Part shown: positions 25,750 to 33,409 of the stretch, piece by piece
Numbering within the stretch: position 1 is the stretch's first letter
Layout of the letters: the number at the start of each line of letters is the position of its first letter
DNA from: an uncultured Rhodopila sp.
Lineage (GTDB): Bacteria > Pseudomonadota > Alphaproteobacteria > Acetobacterales > Acetobacteraceae
Length of the DNA stretch: 41,213 nucleotides
Assembly (NCBI RefSeq): GCF_903915725.1
Contig: NZ_CAIWTY010000010.1
Coordinates: 1-41,213 of the forward strand
Direction: 5' to 3'
The notes under the pieces: model-generated
The model's input: only the letters and a program-made list of their open reading frames with translations
The model's database searches: none
What the model was told of the DNA's origin: nothing
Position numbers and translations under genes: made by a program

Positions 25750-26328
25750 ATGAGACACAAACACACCCACTCCCCACACCGCCGTTTCGCCTGCGCCGAG
25801 GACACGGCGGACCATCAGCCGGGCGGCCACCACCGTCACGGCCACCGCTCCGGCGGTCGCCGCGGCGGCCGCCTGTTCGATTACGGCGAACTCCGCTTCC
25901 TCACCCTCGCCATGATCGCCGAGCAACCGCGCCACGGCTATGAACTCATGAAAGCCATCGAGGAGCGCATGAGCGGCAGCTACAGCCCCAGCCCCGGCGT
26001 CATCTACCCGACGCTGTCGTGGCTCGAGGACATGGGCTACACCGCTGCCGAAACCGCCGATGCCGGCCGCAAGCGCTATCGCATCACGCCGGAGGGCGAC
26101 GCTTTCCTGACCGCCAACCGCGGCTCCGTGGATGCGTTACTTGCGCGTATCGGCGGGGCGGCGGGAGGCGCCCCCGACGGTGTGCCGGCGCCGGTACTGC
26201 GCGCGATGGAAAACCTGAAGCTGGCCCTGCGGCTGCGTCTTCGCGGCGGCCCGCTCGACCCCGCGGCGGCGCAAACCATCGCCGCCGCCATCGATGCCGC
26301 CGCCCAGACTGTGGAGCGCGCCCAATGA
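25750..26328 (+). CDS. PadR-family transcriptional regulator with His-rich N-terminus
   Basis: The product is 192 residues. The PadR winged helix is clear: LFDYGELRFLTLAMIAEQPRHGYELMKAIEERMSGSYSPSPGVIYPTLSWLEDMGYT, then GRKRYRITPEGDAFL. A C-terminal helical region for dimerisation follows. The first 40 residues are rich in His and Arg (MRHKHTHSPHRR and HHRHGHRSGGRRGGR), a pattern often seen in this subgroup and suggesting metal sensing. I chose the ATG at 25750. An upstream TTG at 25714 would place the operator inside the gene. The last codons overlap the DUF2218 gene by ATGA. Confidence 0.9.
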   Translation: MRHKHTHSPHRRFACAEDTADHQPGGHHRHGHRSGGRRGGRLFDYGELRFLTLAMIAEQPRHGYELMKAIEERMSGSYSPSPGVIYPTLSWLEDMGYTAAETADAGRKRYRITPEGDAFLTANRGSVDALLARIGGAAGGAPDGVPAPVLRAMENLKLALRLRLRGGPLDPAAAQTIAAAIDAAAQTVERAQ

Positions 26329-26609
26329 ACGCAAGCACCGCTGAAATCACGACTCCACTGGCCAGTCGTTACATGACGCAGCTCTGCAAGCACTTTCAGC
26401 ACAAGCTGCCGGTGACGCTGGATGACGCCGCGGGCCACATCGTCTTCAGTATCGGCGATTGCCGTTTGCGCGCGGAGGCTGACCGCCTGACGCTGTCGCT
26501 GGACTCCCCCGACGACGCGCAACTGCTGCAACTTCAGGACGTCGTCGCCCGTCACCTGCTGCGCTTTGCGTTCCGCGAAACGATGCAGATCGTCTGGCGC
26601 CCCGCGTAA
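26325..26609 (+). CDS. DUF2218-domain protein
   Basis: The 94-residue product reads [70 protein letters not shown], the full length and wording of DUF2218. In other proteobacteria this small protein is commonly encoded with a PadR regulator and a siderophore-interacting ferric reductase. Here the reductase gene is missing and yjbQ follows. The His/Cys content is consistent with metal handling, but the function is unknown. Its ATG overlaps the PadR stop (ATGA), so translation is coupled. Confidence 0.88.
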   Translation: MNASTAEITTPLASRYMTQLCKHFQHKLPVTLDDAAGHIVFSIGDCRLRAEADRLTLSLDSPDDAQLLQLQDVVARHLLRFAFRETMQIVWRPA

Positions 26610-26625
26610 ACCAAGGAACCAACGC

Positions 26626-27048
26626 ATGAGATCGTTCACCGAACACCTGACATTGAACGTCCCCGCCCGCATGGGGTTCGTCAATATCACGCCCCGCCTG
26701 GTGGATTGCCTGGCAAGAAGCGGCGTGCAGGAGGGTCTGCTGCTGTGCAACGCCATGCACATCACCGCCTCGGTCTTCATCAACGACAACGAATCCGGCC
26801 TGCACGAGGACTACAAGCGGTGGTTGGAGAAACTCGCCCCGTTCGACGCCTCGCCGCAAACCTACCATCACAACCGCACCGGCGAGGACAACGCCGACGC
26901 GCACATGAAGCGTCAGATCATGGGCCGCGAGGTTGTCATCGCCATCACCGCCGGCCGCCTCGACTTCGGCCCGTGGGAGCAGGTGTTCTACGGCGAATTC
27001 GACGGCCGCCGGCCGAAGCGCGTGCTGGTGAAGATCATCGGGGAGTGA
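26626..27048 (+). CDS. YjbQ/UPF0047-family protein
   Basis: The 140-residue product has the complete UPF0047 fold wording: [45 protein letters not shown], then [58 protein letters not shown]. The conserved His and Asp residues around [15 protein letters not shown] and the WQ-like WEQ turn are all kept. E. coli YjbQ has weak thiamine-phosphate synthase activity, but the true role of the family is unsettled. AAGGA precedes the ATG at 26626. It is 16 bp after DUF2218, so it belongs to the PadR operon. Confidence 0.92.
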   Translation: MRSFTEHLTLNVPARMGFVNITPRLVDCLARSGVQEGLLLCNAMHITASVFINDNESGLHEDYKRWLEKLAPFDASPQTYHHNRTGEDNADAHMKRQIMGREVVIAITAGRLDFGPWEQVFYGEFDGRRPKRVLVKIIGE

Positions 27049-27137
27049 AATCAACCGGCGTGATGGCGGATCGGCGGTTATCCTTTGCGAAGCAAGGCGT
27101 GGCTGGCGGGCGACCGAGCACGCGAGGGAGGGCTTCG

Positions 27138-27311
27138 CCCCATAGGCGTTAAAATAGTCCGCAGCAGCTGCGTTTGCCCCCCGTCATGGTGCGCGAAGGC
27201 GCACCATCCACGCCTTGCGGTGCGGGTTTAGGCAACGGCGTGGAGGCCGACCTGCGTCGGCATGACGGGGGGAAGCAGCAACCGCCGGCCGCTATTTTAA
27301 CGCCTATGGGG
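27138..27311. repeat. Nested palindromic element with 20-bp outer arms and family 1 core
   Basis: CCCCATAGGCGTTAAAATAG at 27138-27157 is an exact inverted copy of 27292-27311. Inside, 27180-27270 is a family 1 palindrome beginning CCGTCATGG and ending GGCATGACGGGG, sharing GGCGTGG and the CGACCT-CGTCGGCATGACGG end with the copies near 1404 and 1573. Outer flanks also carry small palindromes (GGGCTTCGCCC and GGGCGAAGCCC). The arrangement looks like one element inserted into another. It fills the 287-base space between yjbQ and the AhpD-like gene. Confidence 0.8.
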
Positions 27312-27335
27312 CTTCGCCCGCCATGACGAATGGCC

Positions 27336-27902
27336 TCAACCCCGCCCGAGCGCATAGAATTCATCGTTCGGCCGCATTCCGGTGACGTTCGCCATGCGGT
27401 TCGACATCCCGAAGAACGCCGATATCGCCGCGATGTCCCACACGTCCTCGTCCGAGAAACCGTGCTCCTTCAGCGCCTCGATATCCGCCTCACCGACTGC
27501 GTAACCCCCCGCCGAGACCTGCATCGCGAAGTCCAGCATCGCCTTTTGCTTTGGCGTAATATCCGCCTTGCGGTAATTGACCGCCACCTGATCCGCCACC
27601 AGCGGATTCTTCGCCCGGATCCGCAGCACCGCGCCATGCGCGATCACGCAATACTGGCACTGATTGGCGCTGGAGGTCGCTACGACGATCATCTCGCGCT
27701 CCGCCAGGGTCAGCCCGCCGCGCTTGTCCATCAGAGCGTCATGATAGGCGAAAAACGCGCGGAACTCATCCGGCCGGTGCGCCAGCACCAGAAACACGTT
27801 CGGAACGAAGCCGGCCTTCTCGTGCACCGCCAGAATGCGGGCACGGATATCGTCCGGCAGGTCTGCCAACGCCGGCACCGGCCAGCGGCTGATCGTACTC
27901 AA
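27336..27902 (-). CDS. AhpD-like peroxidase-related protein (carboxymuconolactone decarboxylase fold)
   Basis: The 188-residue product has the AhpD-type active centre SSANQCQYCVIAHGAVLR, with the CxxC pair Cys82/Cys85 and His89, and the C-terminal helical part SDEDVWDIAAISAFFGMSNRMANVTGMRPNDEFYALGR of the peroxidase-related group. It probably acts in thiol-based peroxide defence or as a small oxidoreductase. The only start giving a sensible N-terminus is a TTG at 27900-27902, with GGGAG at nine bases. That GGGAG sits in one arm of a small hairpin (27911-27929). The gene lies 59 bp after the trehalase gene on the same strand. Confidence 0.88.
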   Translation of the reverse strand: MSTISRWPVPALADLPDDIRARILAVHEKAGFVPNVFLVLAHRPDEFRAFFAYHDALMDKRGGLTLAEREMIVVATSSANQCQYCVIAHGAVLRIRAKNPLVADQVAVNYRKADITPKQKAMLDFAMQVSAGGYAVGEADIEALKEHGFSDEDVWDIAAISAFFGMSNRMANVTGMRPNDEFYALGRG

Positions 27903-27910
27903 GCTTCCAT

Positions 27911-27929
27911 ACTCCCGAAAAAGGGGAGT
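27911..27929 (-). promoter_or_regulatory. Small hairpin covering the ribosome-binding site of the AhpD-like gene
   Basis: On the minus strand ACTCCC pairs with GGGAGT across the loop CTTTTTC. The second arm is the only Shine-Dalgarno-like sequence before the TTG start. The stem is six base pairs, so it could damp translation. It might equally be a weak terminator after trehalase, but no U-run follows the second arm. Confidence 0.35.
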
Positions 27930-27961
27930 GCCGCCCTACCACGCGTGCCAACCGCCATCAA

Positions 27962-29614
27962 TCATTGCGCCGAGGCGGTCTTCGTGTCGGCCGTCGCGGC
28001 CTCGGCCGCCGCCTTCACGTCGGGATAGAGCCCGCCCAAAGCCAGCAGCACCCCGTTGGTCCAGCCAAAGCCGATCTGCGTGGCGTATTCGCCGCCGGCG
28101 CCGGGGGTGCCGTCCGGGGTGGTCACGTCGTACTTCTCGACCAGCTTGCCTTCCAGTTCGTAGACGGAAATATTTGCCCCCACCCAGCGCGAGGCGATCT
28201 GCTGCGCCAGCGCGCCATATCCGTAGTTGCGCAAACCAACGACGCCGATCCATTGCAGCGGCGCCCAACCGTTGGGTGCGTCCCATTGCTGGCTGCTGTT
28301 CACCAGTGATGTTGCCAGCCCGCCCGGCTGCAACAGTTTGCCGGTGACGACACCGGCAACGGTCCCGGCCTGCTCCGCGGTCGCTACCTTCAGGAACAGC
28401 GGATACAACGTCGCCGCGGTCACCGTTCCGGTCGTGTGGCCTTCGGTCCAGAGGTAATCGGTGAAAACCCCGTCTTGGGCATCCCACAACAGCCGGCGGA
28501 TCGCCTCGGTCCGAGCCTCGGCCCGCTGCTGATATTCCGCCGCATGCGCCGCATCGCCGGTAAGCTGATACGCCTTCGCCAGCGTCTCCTCCAGCTTCAC
28601 CAGCAGGCTGTTGAGATCCGCCGGCAGCAGCGACAGCGTCCGGATCGTGCTCAACGTCATGCCGTCGGCCAGCCAGCGGGAACTGAAATCCCAGCCGGAT
28701 TCAGCCGCCGCGCGCAGGTCGCGGTAAACCTCGGCCGCCGGGCGGGAGGTCTGCTGCGCGGTTTGCACATCCTCCAGATACGACTCGTCCCGCGGCGCTT
28801 TGCGCGCATCCCAGTAACGATTCAGCACGGTCCCGTCCAGCAGGCGCACCAGATGCCGAGCGGCGTGACCGGGCAGCAGCTCGTCCTCCCCCTGCATCCA
28901 GTAATCATGTTCGGCCTGAAGTTCCGGCAGATACTCGGCATAGGTCCCGTCGCCATCCGTTTGCGCGATCAGCTCCACCATCGCGGCAAAAAACGGCGGT
29001 TGCGATCTGCTGAGGTAATAGCTGCGGTTTCCGTTCGGGATGTGGTGATATTGATCGATCTCGAAAGCAAAATCCTTCAGCATGTCCACGGCGAGTGCGT
29101 GCTGGCCGTCCTGCTCCAGCCCCAGCATGGTGAAGTAGGTGTCCCAGTAATAGAACTCACGGAACCGGCCGCCGGGAACGACGTAGGGATACGGCAACGG
29201 CAGCAATGTCGCGTAAGCCGGCACCGTCGTCGTATCCTGTTGCAACACGGGCCACAGACCAGCGATGTAATCCAGCAAAGGCTGCCCGCTGGCAGCCGGA
29301 TTGACTGTCGGGCCCGGCGGGGTCGGCCCGGAGAAATACTGGTTGACGAAAGTCGCCAGATCGAAGCCCGGTGCATCCTTGGCGGCATCGTACTCGGATA
29401 GAATCGCTGATGGCGCGGCGGCGGGTATCAGATCGGGAAACGTCTTGCTGTCGGGGTAAATTCCCGCCAGTTCAACATCCCGGTAGAGGTTCTTATATTC
29501 GATCGAGGGAGGCACCGGATAATCCGGCCCGACCGTCTGCGCCCGGCCCCCGGTTGCAAAGACTGTCCCTATCCCGAACGCAGCCAGCAACCAAAGCCGC
29601 CGATGATGGCCCAT
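27962..29614 (-). CDS. treA: Periplasmic alpha,alpha-trehalase (GH37)
   Basis: The 550-residue enzyme hydrolyses trehalose to two glucoses. Residues 1-25 form a signal peptide (LWLLAAFGIGTVFATGGRAQ), so it acts in the periplasm, unlike cytoplasmic TreF. Both trehalase signatures are present: PGGRFREFYYWDTYF (147-161) and QWDAPNGWAP (443-452). The general acid is expected at Asp309 in ESGWDFSSRW and the base at Glu493 in VEKYD, as in E. coli Tre37A. Length and order are complete. GGGGGAAGCGGAAAC precedes the ATG. It would let the cell use external trehalose or recycle leaked osmoprotectant. No sugar transporter is adjacent. Confidence 0.96.
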   Translation of the reverse strand: MGHHRRLWLLAAFGIGTVFATGGRAQTVGPDYPVPPSIEYKNLYRDVELAGIYPDSKTFPDLIPAAAPSAILSEYDAAKDAPGFDLATFVNQYFSGPTPPGPTVNPAASGQPLLDYIAGLWPVLQQDTTTVPAYATLLPLPYPYVVPGGRFREFYYWDTYFTMLGLEQDGQHALAVDMLKDFAFEIDQYHHIPNGNRSYYLSRSQPPFFAAMVELIAQTDGDGTYAEYLPELQAEHDYWMQGEDELLPGHAARHLVRLLDGTVLNRYWDARKAPRDESYLEDVQTAQQTSRPAAEVYRDLRAAAESGWDFSSRWLADGMTLSTIRTLSLLPADLNSLLVKLEETLAKAYQLTGDAAHAAEYQQRAEARTEAIRRLLWDAQDGVFTDYLWTEGHTTGTVTAATLYPLFLKVATAEQAGTVAGVVTGKLLQPGGLATSLVNSSQQWDAPNGWAPLQWIGVVGLRNYGYGALAQQIASRWVGANISVYELEGKLVEKYDVTTPDGTPGAGGEYATQIGFGWTNGVLLALGGLYPDVKAAAEAATADTKTASAQ

Positions 29615-29751
29615 GTTTCCGCTTCCCCCGGTCTTGGTCTGAACCCGGGTTCATTATCGATCATCGCGACCGCGCAAAAAGGGGGACCGGACGTAACCTT
29701 TGTGTCAGCACGCCGGGCCGCAGGGCCATTGCCGCCACCAATCACTACACG

Positions 29752-30156
29752 TCAAGGTGCGGACCTGCTGATCGCCTCCGCGTCTGCCTTGTTCCTGGCA
29801 GGCTGCCAGCCCGCGGCAAACAGGCACGAACGGGCGGCGCTGTTCCGCCCGGCTTCGTTTTGATCGACCATCATGAACGACGGCGGCAAATACTGGCCGC
29901 CTGTGGTGTAGCAATTGGTCCCGTATTGCCCGCCGTTGCAAATGGTTTGCAGCGGCGTCACATAGCCCGGACTGACCATCACTTGTTGCATCACCGGCCG
30001 AAACTGAGCGTAAGCCTGGCTCTGGCACGCGGCCTTCGCTGCCTCGAATTCCGCCGGTGTGCCGCCGGGCTTGGCCCAATACTCCGTGCAGGCCGCAACC
30101 GCCACGCATGCGCCGAACATGATGGAGCTGCGGATCATTCGTTCCATCGCGTTCAT
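29752..30156 (-). CDS. Small lipoprotein of unknown function
   Basis: The 134-residue product starts with a lipoprotein signal (SIMFGACVAVAAC, Cys23 as lipidation site). The mature part contains GGTPAEFEAAKAACQSQAYAQF, CNGGQYGTNCYTTGGQYLPPS and VDQNEAGRNSAARSCLFAAGWQP, with several Cys that could pair. The pattern of an N-terminal PxEFxxAxxxCxxxAY and a C-terminal RxxCLxAxGW is common to small proteobacterial envelope lipoproteins, but I cannot name the family. Alternative starts exist at 30147 and 30138. It is upstream of treA on the same strand, with 137 bp between. Confidence 0.7.
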   Translation of the reverse strand: MNAMERMIRSSIMFGACVAVAACTEYWAKPGGTPAEFEAAKAACQSQAYAQFRPVMQQVMVSPGYVTPLQTICNGGQYGTNCYTTGGQYLPPSFMMVDQNEAGRNSAARSCLFAAGWQPARNKADAEAISRSAP

Positions 30157-30336
30157 GCCCGCCGCGGCCTCACCTTTTCCAGTCGCACGCTACCGGCGAT
30201 CCGATGAATACACAAACGCGACGTTTGCCCCGGGGGTTTTGCCGGCCGCTTCCCGGCGGCCCGCGGCCGGATTTGGCATCCGGCGGACTTGGTTTGTAGG
30301 CTCACCATCCCACCCGCCTCAAAGGACCCGCCCCGG

Positions 30337-31203
30337 ATGGACCACCAGCCTGCCGACGATCCGCAAACCATCCTGGACCGCATCCAACAGCAGGCGACCC
30401 GTCACGAGACCCCATGCGGCGGCGGCCGGATGGTCTGGCATCTGTGGGACCAGTCCGCCGGCACCGCCCCCGTGGTTGCGCTGTTCCACGGCGGCGCCGG
30501 ATCCTGGCGGCACTGGATCCGCACCATCCCTGCCCTGCTGCCGCACTACCGCGTCCTGGTGCCCGACCTGCCCGGCCTCGGCGACTCCGATGAACCGCCC
30601 GTCGGCGACGACGCTGACGCTATCGCCGCGGTGGTGGCCGAGGGCATCGATCGCATCGCCGGGGATGGCACCGGCTACGACGTCGTTGGCTTCTCCTTCG
30701 GGGGCACCATGGCAGCCTGTGTCGCCGCGCTGCACGGTACGCGCGTGCGCTCGGTGACGATCATCGGGTCATCCGGTGTCGGCCCTCCCGGCTCGATGGT
30801 GACGCTGGAGAAGGTGCGCCACCTGGAGGGCGCGGCGCGGCGGGAGACTCACCGCATCAACCTCAGCCGCCTGATGATCGCCGACACGGCGAAAATCGAC
30901 GACCTGGCGCTGGCGATTCAGGACTGGAACACCGTGCGGTCGCGCCTGCGCACGCCGAACCTGTCGCGCAGCGGCGCCATCCTGCGCGCCATCGAACGAT
31001 TGCAGTCGCCGGTGAACGGAATTTGGGGCGAGCTTGATGCCCCGGCCAACCCGCGGGGACCGCAACGCGCCGCCGCCCTGCGCGCGCTCCGCCCGGACGC
31101 GGACGTGCGGGTGATCCCCGGCACGGGACATTGGGCGGCGTATGAGAACCCCGACACCATAAACGCCATTCTGCTGGAGATGCTGGCGCGCACGCGGGCA
31201 TGA
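30337..31203 (+). CDS. Alpha/beta-fold hydrolase
   Basis: The 288-residue product has the standard hydrolase layout: VVALFHGGAGSWRHWIRTIPAL with the oxyanion HG, VLVPDLPGLGDSDEP, nucleophile Ser120 in the elbow GFSFGG, the acid likely in GIWGELDAPANPRG, and His in PGTGHWAAYENP near the C-terminus. The sequence suggests an esterase or C-C bond hydrolase of small substrates. No more precise assignment is justified. AAAGGA precedes the ATG at 30337. The neighbours give no clue to a pathway. Confidence 0.9.
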   Translation: MDHQPADDPQTILDRIQQQATRHETPCGGGRMVWHLWDQSAGTAPVVALFHGGAGSWRHWIRTIPALLPHYRVLVPDLPGLGDSDEPPVGDDADAIAAVVAEGIDRIAGDGTGYDVVGFSFGGTMAACVAALHGTRVRSVTIIGSSGVGPPGSMVTLEKVRHLEGAARRETHRINLSRLMIADTAKIDDLALAIQDWNTVRSRLRTPNLSRSGAILRAIERLQSPVNGIWGELDAPANPRGPQRAAALRALRPDADVRVIPGTGHWAAYENPDTINAILLEMLARTRA

Positions 31204-31293
31204 GAAACTGTAGGGAGGCCGCGCGACATCCCTCAAACCGCCGACCGAACCAAGGATCTGGAAACAGCCCGGGTGTAAGTCTAACTTCACGCG

Positions 31294-31518
31294 ATGTCGT
31301 TTCCGCGCATCACGATTGATCCGGCTATCTGCACCGGCAAGCCCTGTATCAGGGGCCTTCGGTTCCCTGTCGCGCGCCTTCTCGCATTGCTGGTTGCCGG
31401 CGAATCGCGGGAGCGGGTTCTGGCCGGCTATCCCTATCTGGAACCTGAAGATATCGACGAGGCGCTGCGCTGCGGGGCGTTTCTTGCCGACGACGAGACG
31501 CTCGAACTGGCGCGGTGA
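31294..31518 (+). CDS. DUF433-domain protein, likely antitoxin
   Basis: The 74-residue product is a full DUF433 domain: RITIDPAICTGKPCIRGLRFPVARLLALLVAGESRERVLAGYPYLEPEDIDEALRCGAFLA. DUF433 is a winged-helix-like domain widely encoded just upstream of a DUF5615 PIN-like protein, in pairs that behave as VapBC-like toxin-antitoxin modules. The stop overlaps the GTG start of the following DUF5615 remnant (GTGA at 31515-31518), as in intact pairs. The antitoxin-like gene is intact while its partner is not. Confidence 0.88.
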   Translation: MSFPRITIDPAICTGKPCIRGLRFPVARLLALLVAGESRERVLAGYPYLEPEDIDEALRCGAFLADDETLELAR

Positions 31519-31692
31519 AATTCATTGTCGACATGCCGTTGCCGCCGGCGTTGCGCGCTGGCTGTCCGCACTGGGGCACTCATCTCCAGGATGAACGATA
31601 TTATCTCTGCCCTTGATCCCGTGGAGATCGAGCAAAGCATTCTGGTTGTGGACCGGGACCGAATCCGCCGCCGGCGTTTGCCAATCGGCTGA
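31515..31692 (+). pseudogene. Degenerate DUF5615 PIN-like toxin
   Basis: Pieces of a DUF5615 protein appear in three frames. GTG at 31515 starts (M)KFIVDMPLPPAL. The next frame continues ARWLSALGHSS up to about 31585. A third frame, from about 31606 to the TGA at 31690-31692, reads DPVEIEQSILVVDRDRIRRRRLPIG, which matches the end of the family (VVVDxxRxRxRxLPI). Around 60 central residues, including most acidic metal ligands, are missing. The toxin would be inactive. Confidence 0.8.
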
Positions 31693-31701
31693 CGAGCGCC
31701 G

Positions 31702-32319
31702 TTACCGTCCCAAGTACCGCGCCACCAATCCCGCCAAATCCGCTGCACCATTTTTATATCCGGCCGCCTTCATGCCGCGGTCCAGCAAGGCGATCCAGCC
31801 GCCCGGTGCGGCTGACGGCGCCCCGGCGGCGCGCAACCGGGCCAGAGCCTCCGGCGTCCCGGCCAGGTCCAACACCCGTTCGCGCGCCGGCTGCACATTC
31901 GTGCCCGATACCGATACCGCCACCCGCACGGCAACCGACCGCGCCTTCGGCAACGCCGCCGCCAGCGCCGCGACAGCCTCGTCCGGGGGCGCACAGACAT
32001 AGCCGCCATCGCCGATCGCGCAGGCCAGGTCCACCCGCGCCGCGCCGGGGAACTGGACCGACGCCTCCGCCTTGCCCGCCATCGAGGAGGCCAGCAGCAT
32101 CTGGTCTGGCAGCCCGCGCAGCGTCACCACCGGCACCAGCGCCTTGCCCGCGGCCCGCACCTCCATATCGGCCGACACGCCTGCCCCGCTGAACAAGCGA
32201 TCCTTGTGGCGCAGCGCGCATGCCGCCGCGTCGCACTCCAGCAGCCAACTGCCAATACCCTCCGGCGCGGCGCCCGCTGTTGTTGCGACAATCAGCATTA
32301 CACCGGCGACACGCCGCAT
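31702..32319 (-). CDS. Secreted protein of unknown function, weakly IalB-like
   Basis: The 205-residue product has a signal peptide (MRRVAGVMLIVATTAGAA). Next comes GIGSWLLECDAAACALRHKDRLF, which has the G-x-W-x-x-x-C-x(4-5)-C-x-L layout of invasion-associated locus B proteins. Alternating strands follow, with a second Cys pair (DLACAIGDGGYVCAPP), then an Ala-rich helix and a C-terminal region (GGWIALLDRGMKAAGYKNGAADLAGLVARYLG). Assignment to the IalB family is tentative. AAGGGG precedes the ATG at 32319. The frame stays open upstream to 32493 but overlaps the divergent dipeptidase gene, which argues for the shorter form. Confidence 0.7.
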   Translation of the reverse strand: MRRVAGVMLIVATTAGAAPEGIGSWLLECDAAACALRHKDRLFSGAGVSADMEVRAAGKALVPVVTLRGLPDQMLLASSMAGKAEASVQFPGAARVDLACAIGDGGYVCAPPDEAVAALAAALPKARSVAVRVAVSVSGTNVQPARERVLDLAGTPEALARLRAAGAPSAAPGGWIALLDRGMKAAGYKNGAADLAGLVARYLGR

Positions 32320-32380
32320 TTTCGACCCCTTGACGCAGACGGCTCTTCCGTACCGCGCGGTTATCTGTAAGCGTTGCGCC

Positions 32381-33409
32381 ATGAATGATGCCCTGCAGCC
32401 CGACGCACTCTCGATCCACCGTACACTCGTAACGCTGGATACACATATCGACATACCCTGGCCAACCGGACCGGATCCATTCCAGGACAGCACCAGGAAA
32501 GTCGATCTGCCGAAGATGCTGCGCGGCGGCCTCAGCGCCGGCTGCTTCGTCGCCTATGTCCCGCAGGCCGCCCGCACGCCGATATCGGAGGATGCCGCCT
32601 TCGCGCGCGCCCTTGCCATGCTCGACCACATCAACCGCATGGCGCGCACGCAGTCGGCGTTCCGCGTGCGCCTCGCCACCCGGGCGGCCGAGATCGAGGC
32701 GGCCAAGCGCGACGGCGCGGTCGCCATCATTCCCTGCGTGGAGAACGGTTTCGCCGTCGGCGCCGACCTCGCGCGGATCGCGGCGTTCCGGGCGAAGGGA
32801 GCAGTGTATATGACGCTGACCCATAACGGCCACAACGCCCTGGCGGATTCCTGCAACCCGCGCCGCGACCTCGGCGATCGCGGCAACGAGCATGGCGGCC
32901 TGTCGGTGCTCGGCAAAGCGGCGATCGCGGCGATGAACCGCGCCGGCATGCTGGTCGATGTTGCGCATACCTCCCGCGATTCCATGGTGCAGGCGGCGGA
33001 CGAGTCGCGCTCTCCGGTGGTGTCCACGCATTCCTGCATCAGCGCGCTGTGCGACCATTCGCGCAACATGGCGGACTGGCAGTTGGACGCGCTCCGCGAC
33101 GTGAAGGGGGTCATCCAGATCACCGCCGTTTCGGCCTTCCTGAAGGCGAACGCCAAGCCGGAAGAGGTCACCGTCGCCGACTTCGCGGACCATATCGACT
33201 ACGCGGTGAAGCGTATCGGCATCGACCATGTCGGTATTTCGTCCGACTTCGACGGCGGCGGCGGGATCAGCGACTGGAACGATGCCGGGCAGAGCCCGAA
33301 CATCACGATCGAACTGGTGCGGCGCGGCTACGACCGCGGCGCCCTTGAAAAACTCTGGGGCGGCAACTTCCTTCGTGTGATGCGGGTGGCGGAGGGATTG
33401 GCGGACTGA
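32381..33409 (+). CDS. Membrane dipeptidase (peptidase M19, renal dipeptidase family)
   Basis: The 342-residue binuclear zinc hydrolase has its ligands visible: His22 and Asp24 in DTHIDIPW, bridging Glu121 in PCVENGF, His196 in VDVAHTS, His217 in VSTHS and Asp289 in GISSDFDGG. Members cleave dipeptides, often with a D-residue at the second position. The product has no signal peptide, so it should be cytoplasmic despite the family name. The ATG at 32381 gives the usual start. The long open frame upstream is a shadow of the divergent gene. Its TGA overlaps the aldo-keto reductase start (TGATG), so the two are translationally coupled. Confidence 0.95.
   Translation: MNDALQPDALSIHRTLVTLDTHIDIPWPTGPDPFQDSTRKVDLPKMLRGGLSAGCFVAYVPQAARTPISEDAAFARALAMLDHINRMARTQSAFRVRLATRAAEIEAAKRDGAVAIIPCVENGFAVGADLARIAAFRAKGAVYMTLTHNGHNALADSCNPRRDLGDRGNEHGGLSVLGKAAIAAMNRAGMLVDVAHTSRDSMVQAADESRSPVVSTHSCISALCDHSRNMADWQLDALRDVKGVIQITAVSAFLKANAKPEEVTVADFADHIDYAVKRIGIDHVGISSDFDGGGGISDWNDAGQSPNITIELVRRGYDRGALEKLWGGNFLRVMRVAEGLAD

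Noticed and set aside
31754..33229. 491-codon open frame on the minus strand
   Set aside because: Overlaps the clear dipeptidase and secreted-protein genes; no recognisable motif.
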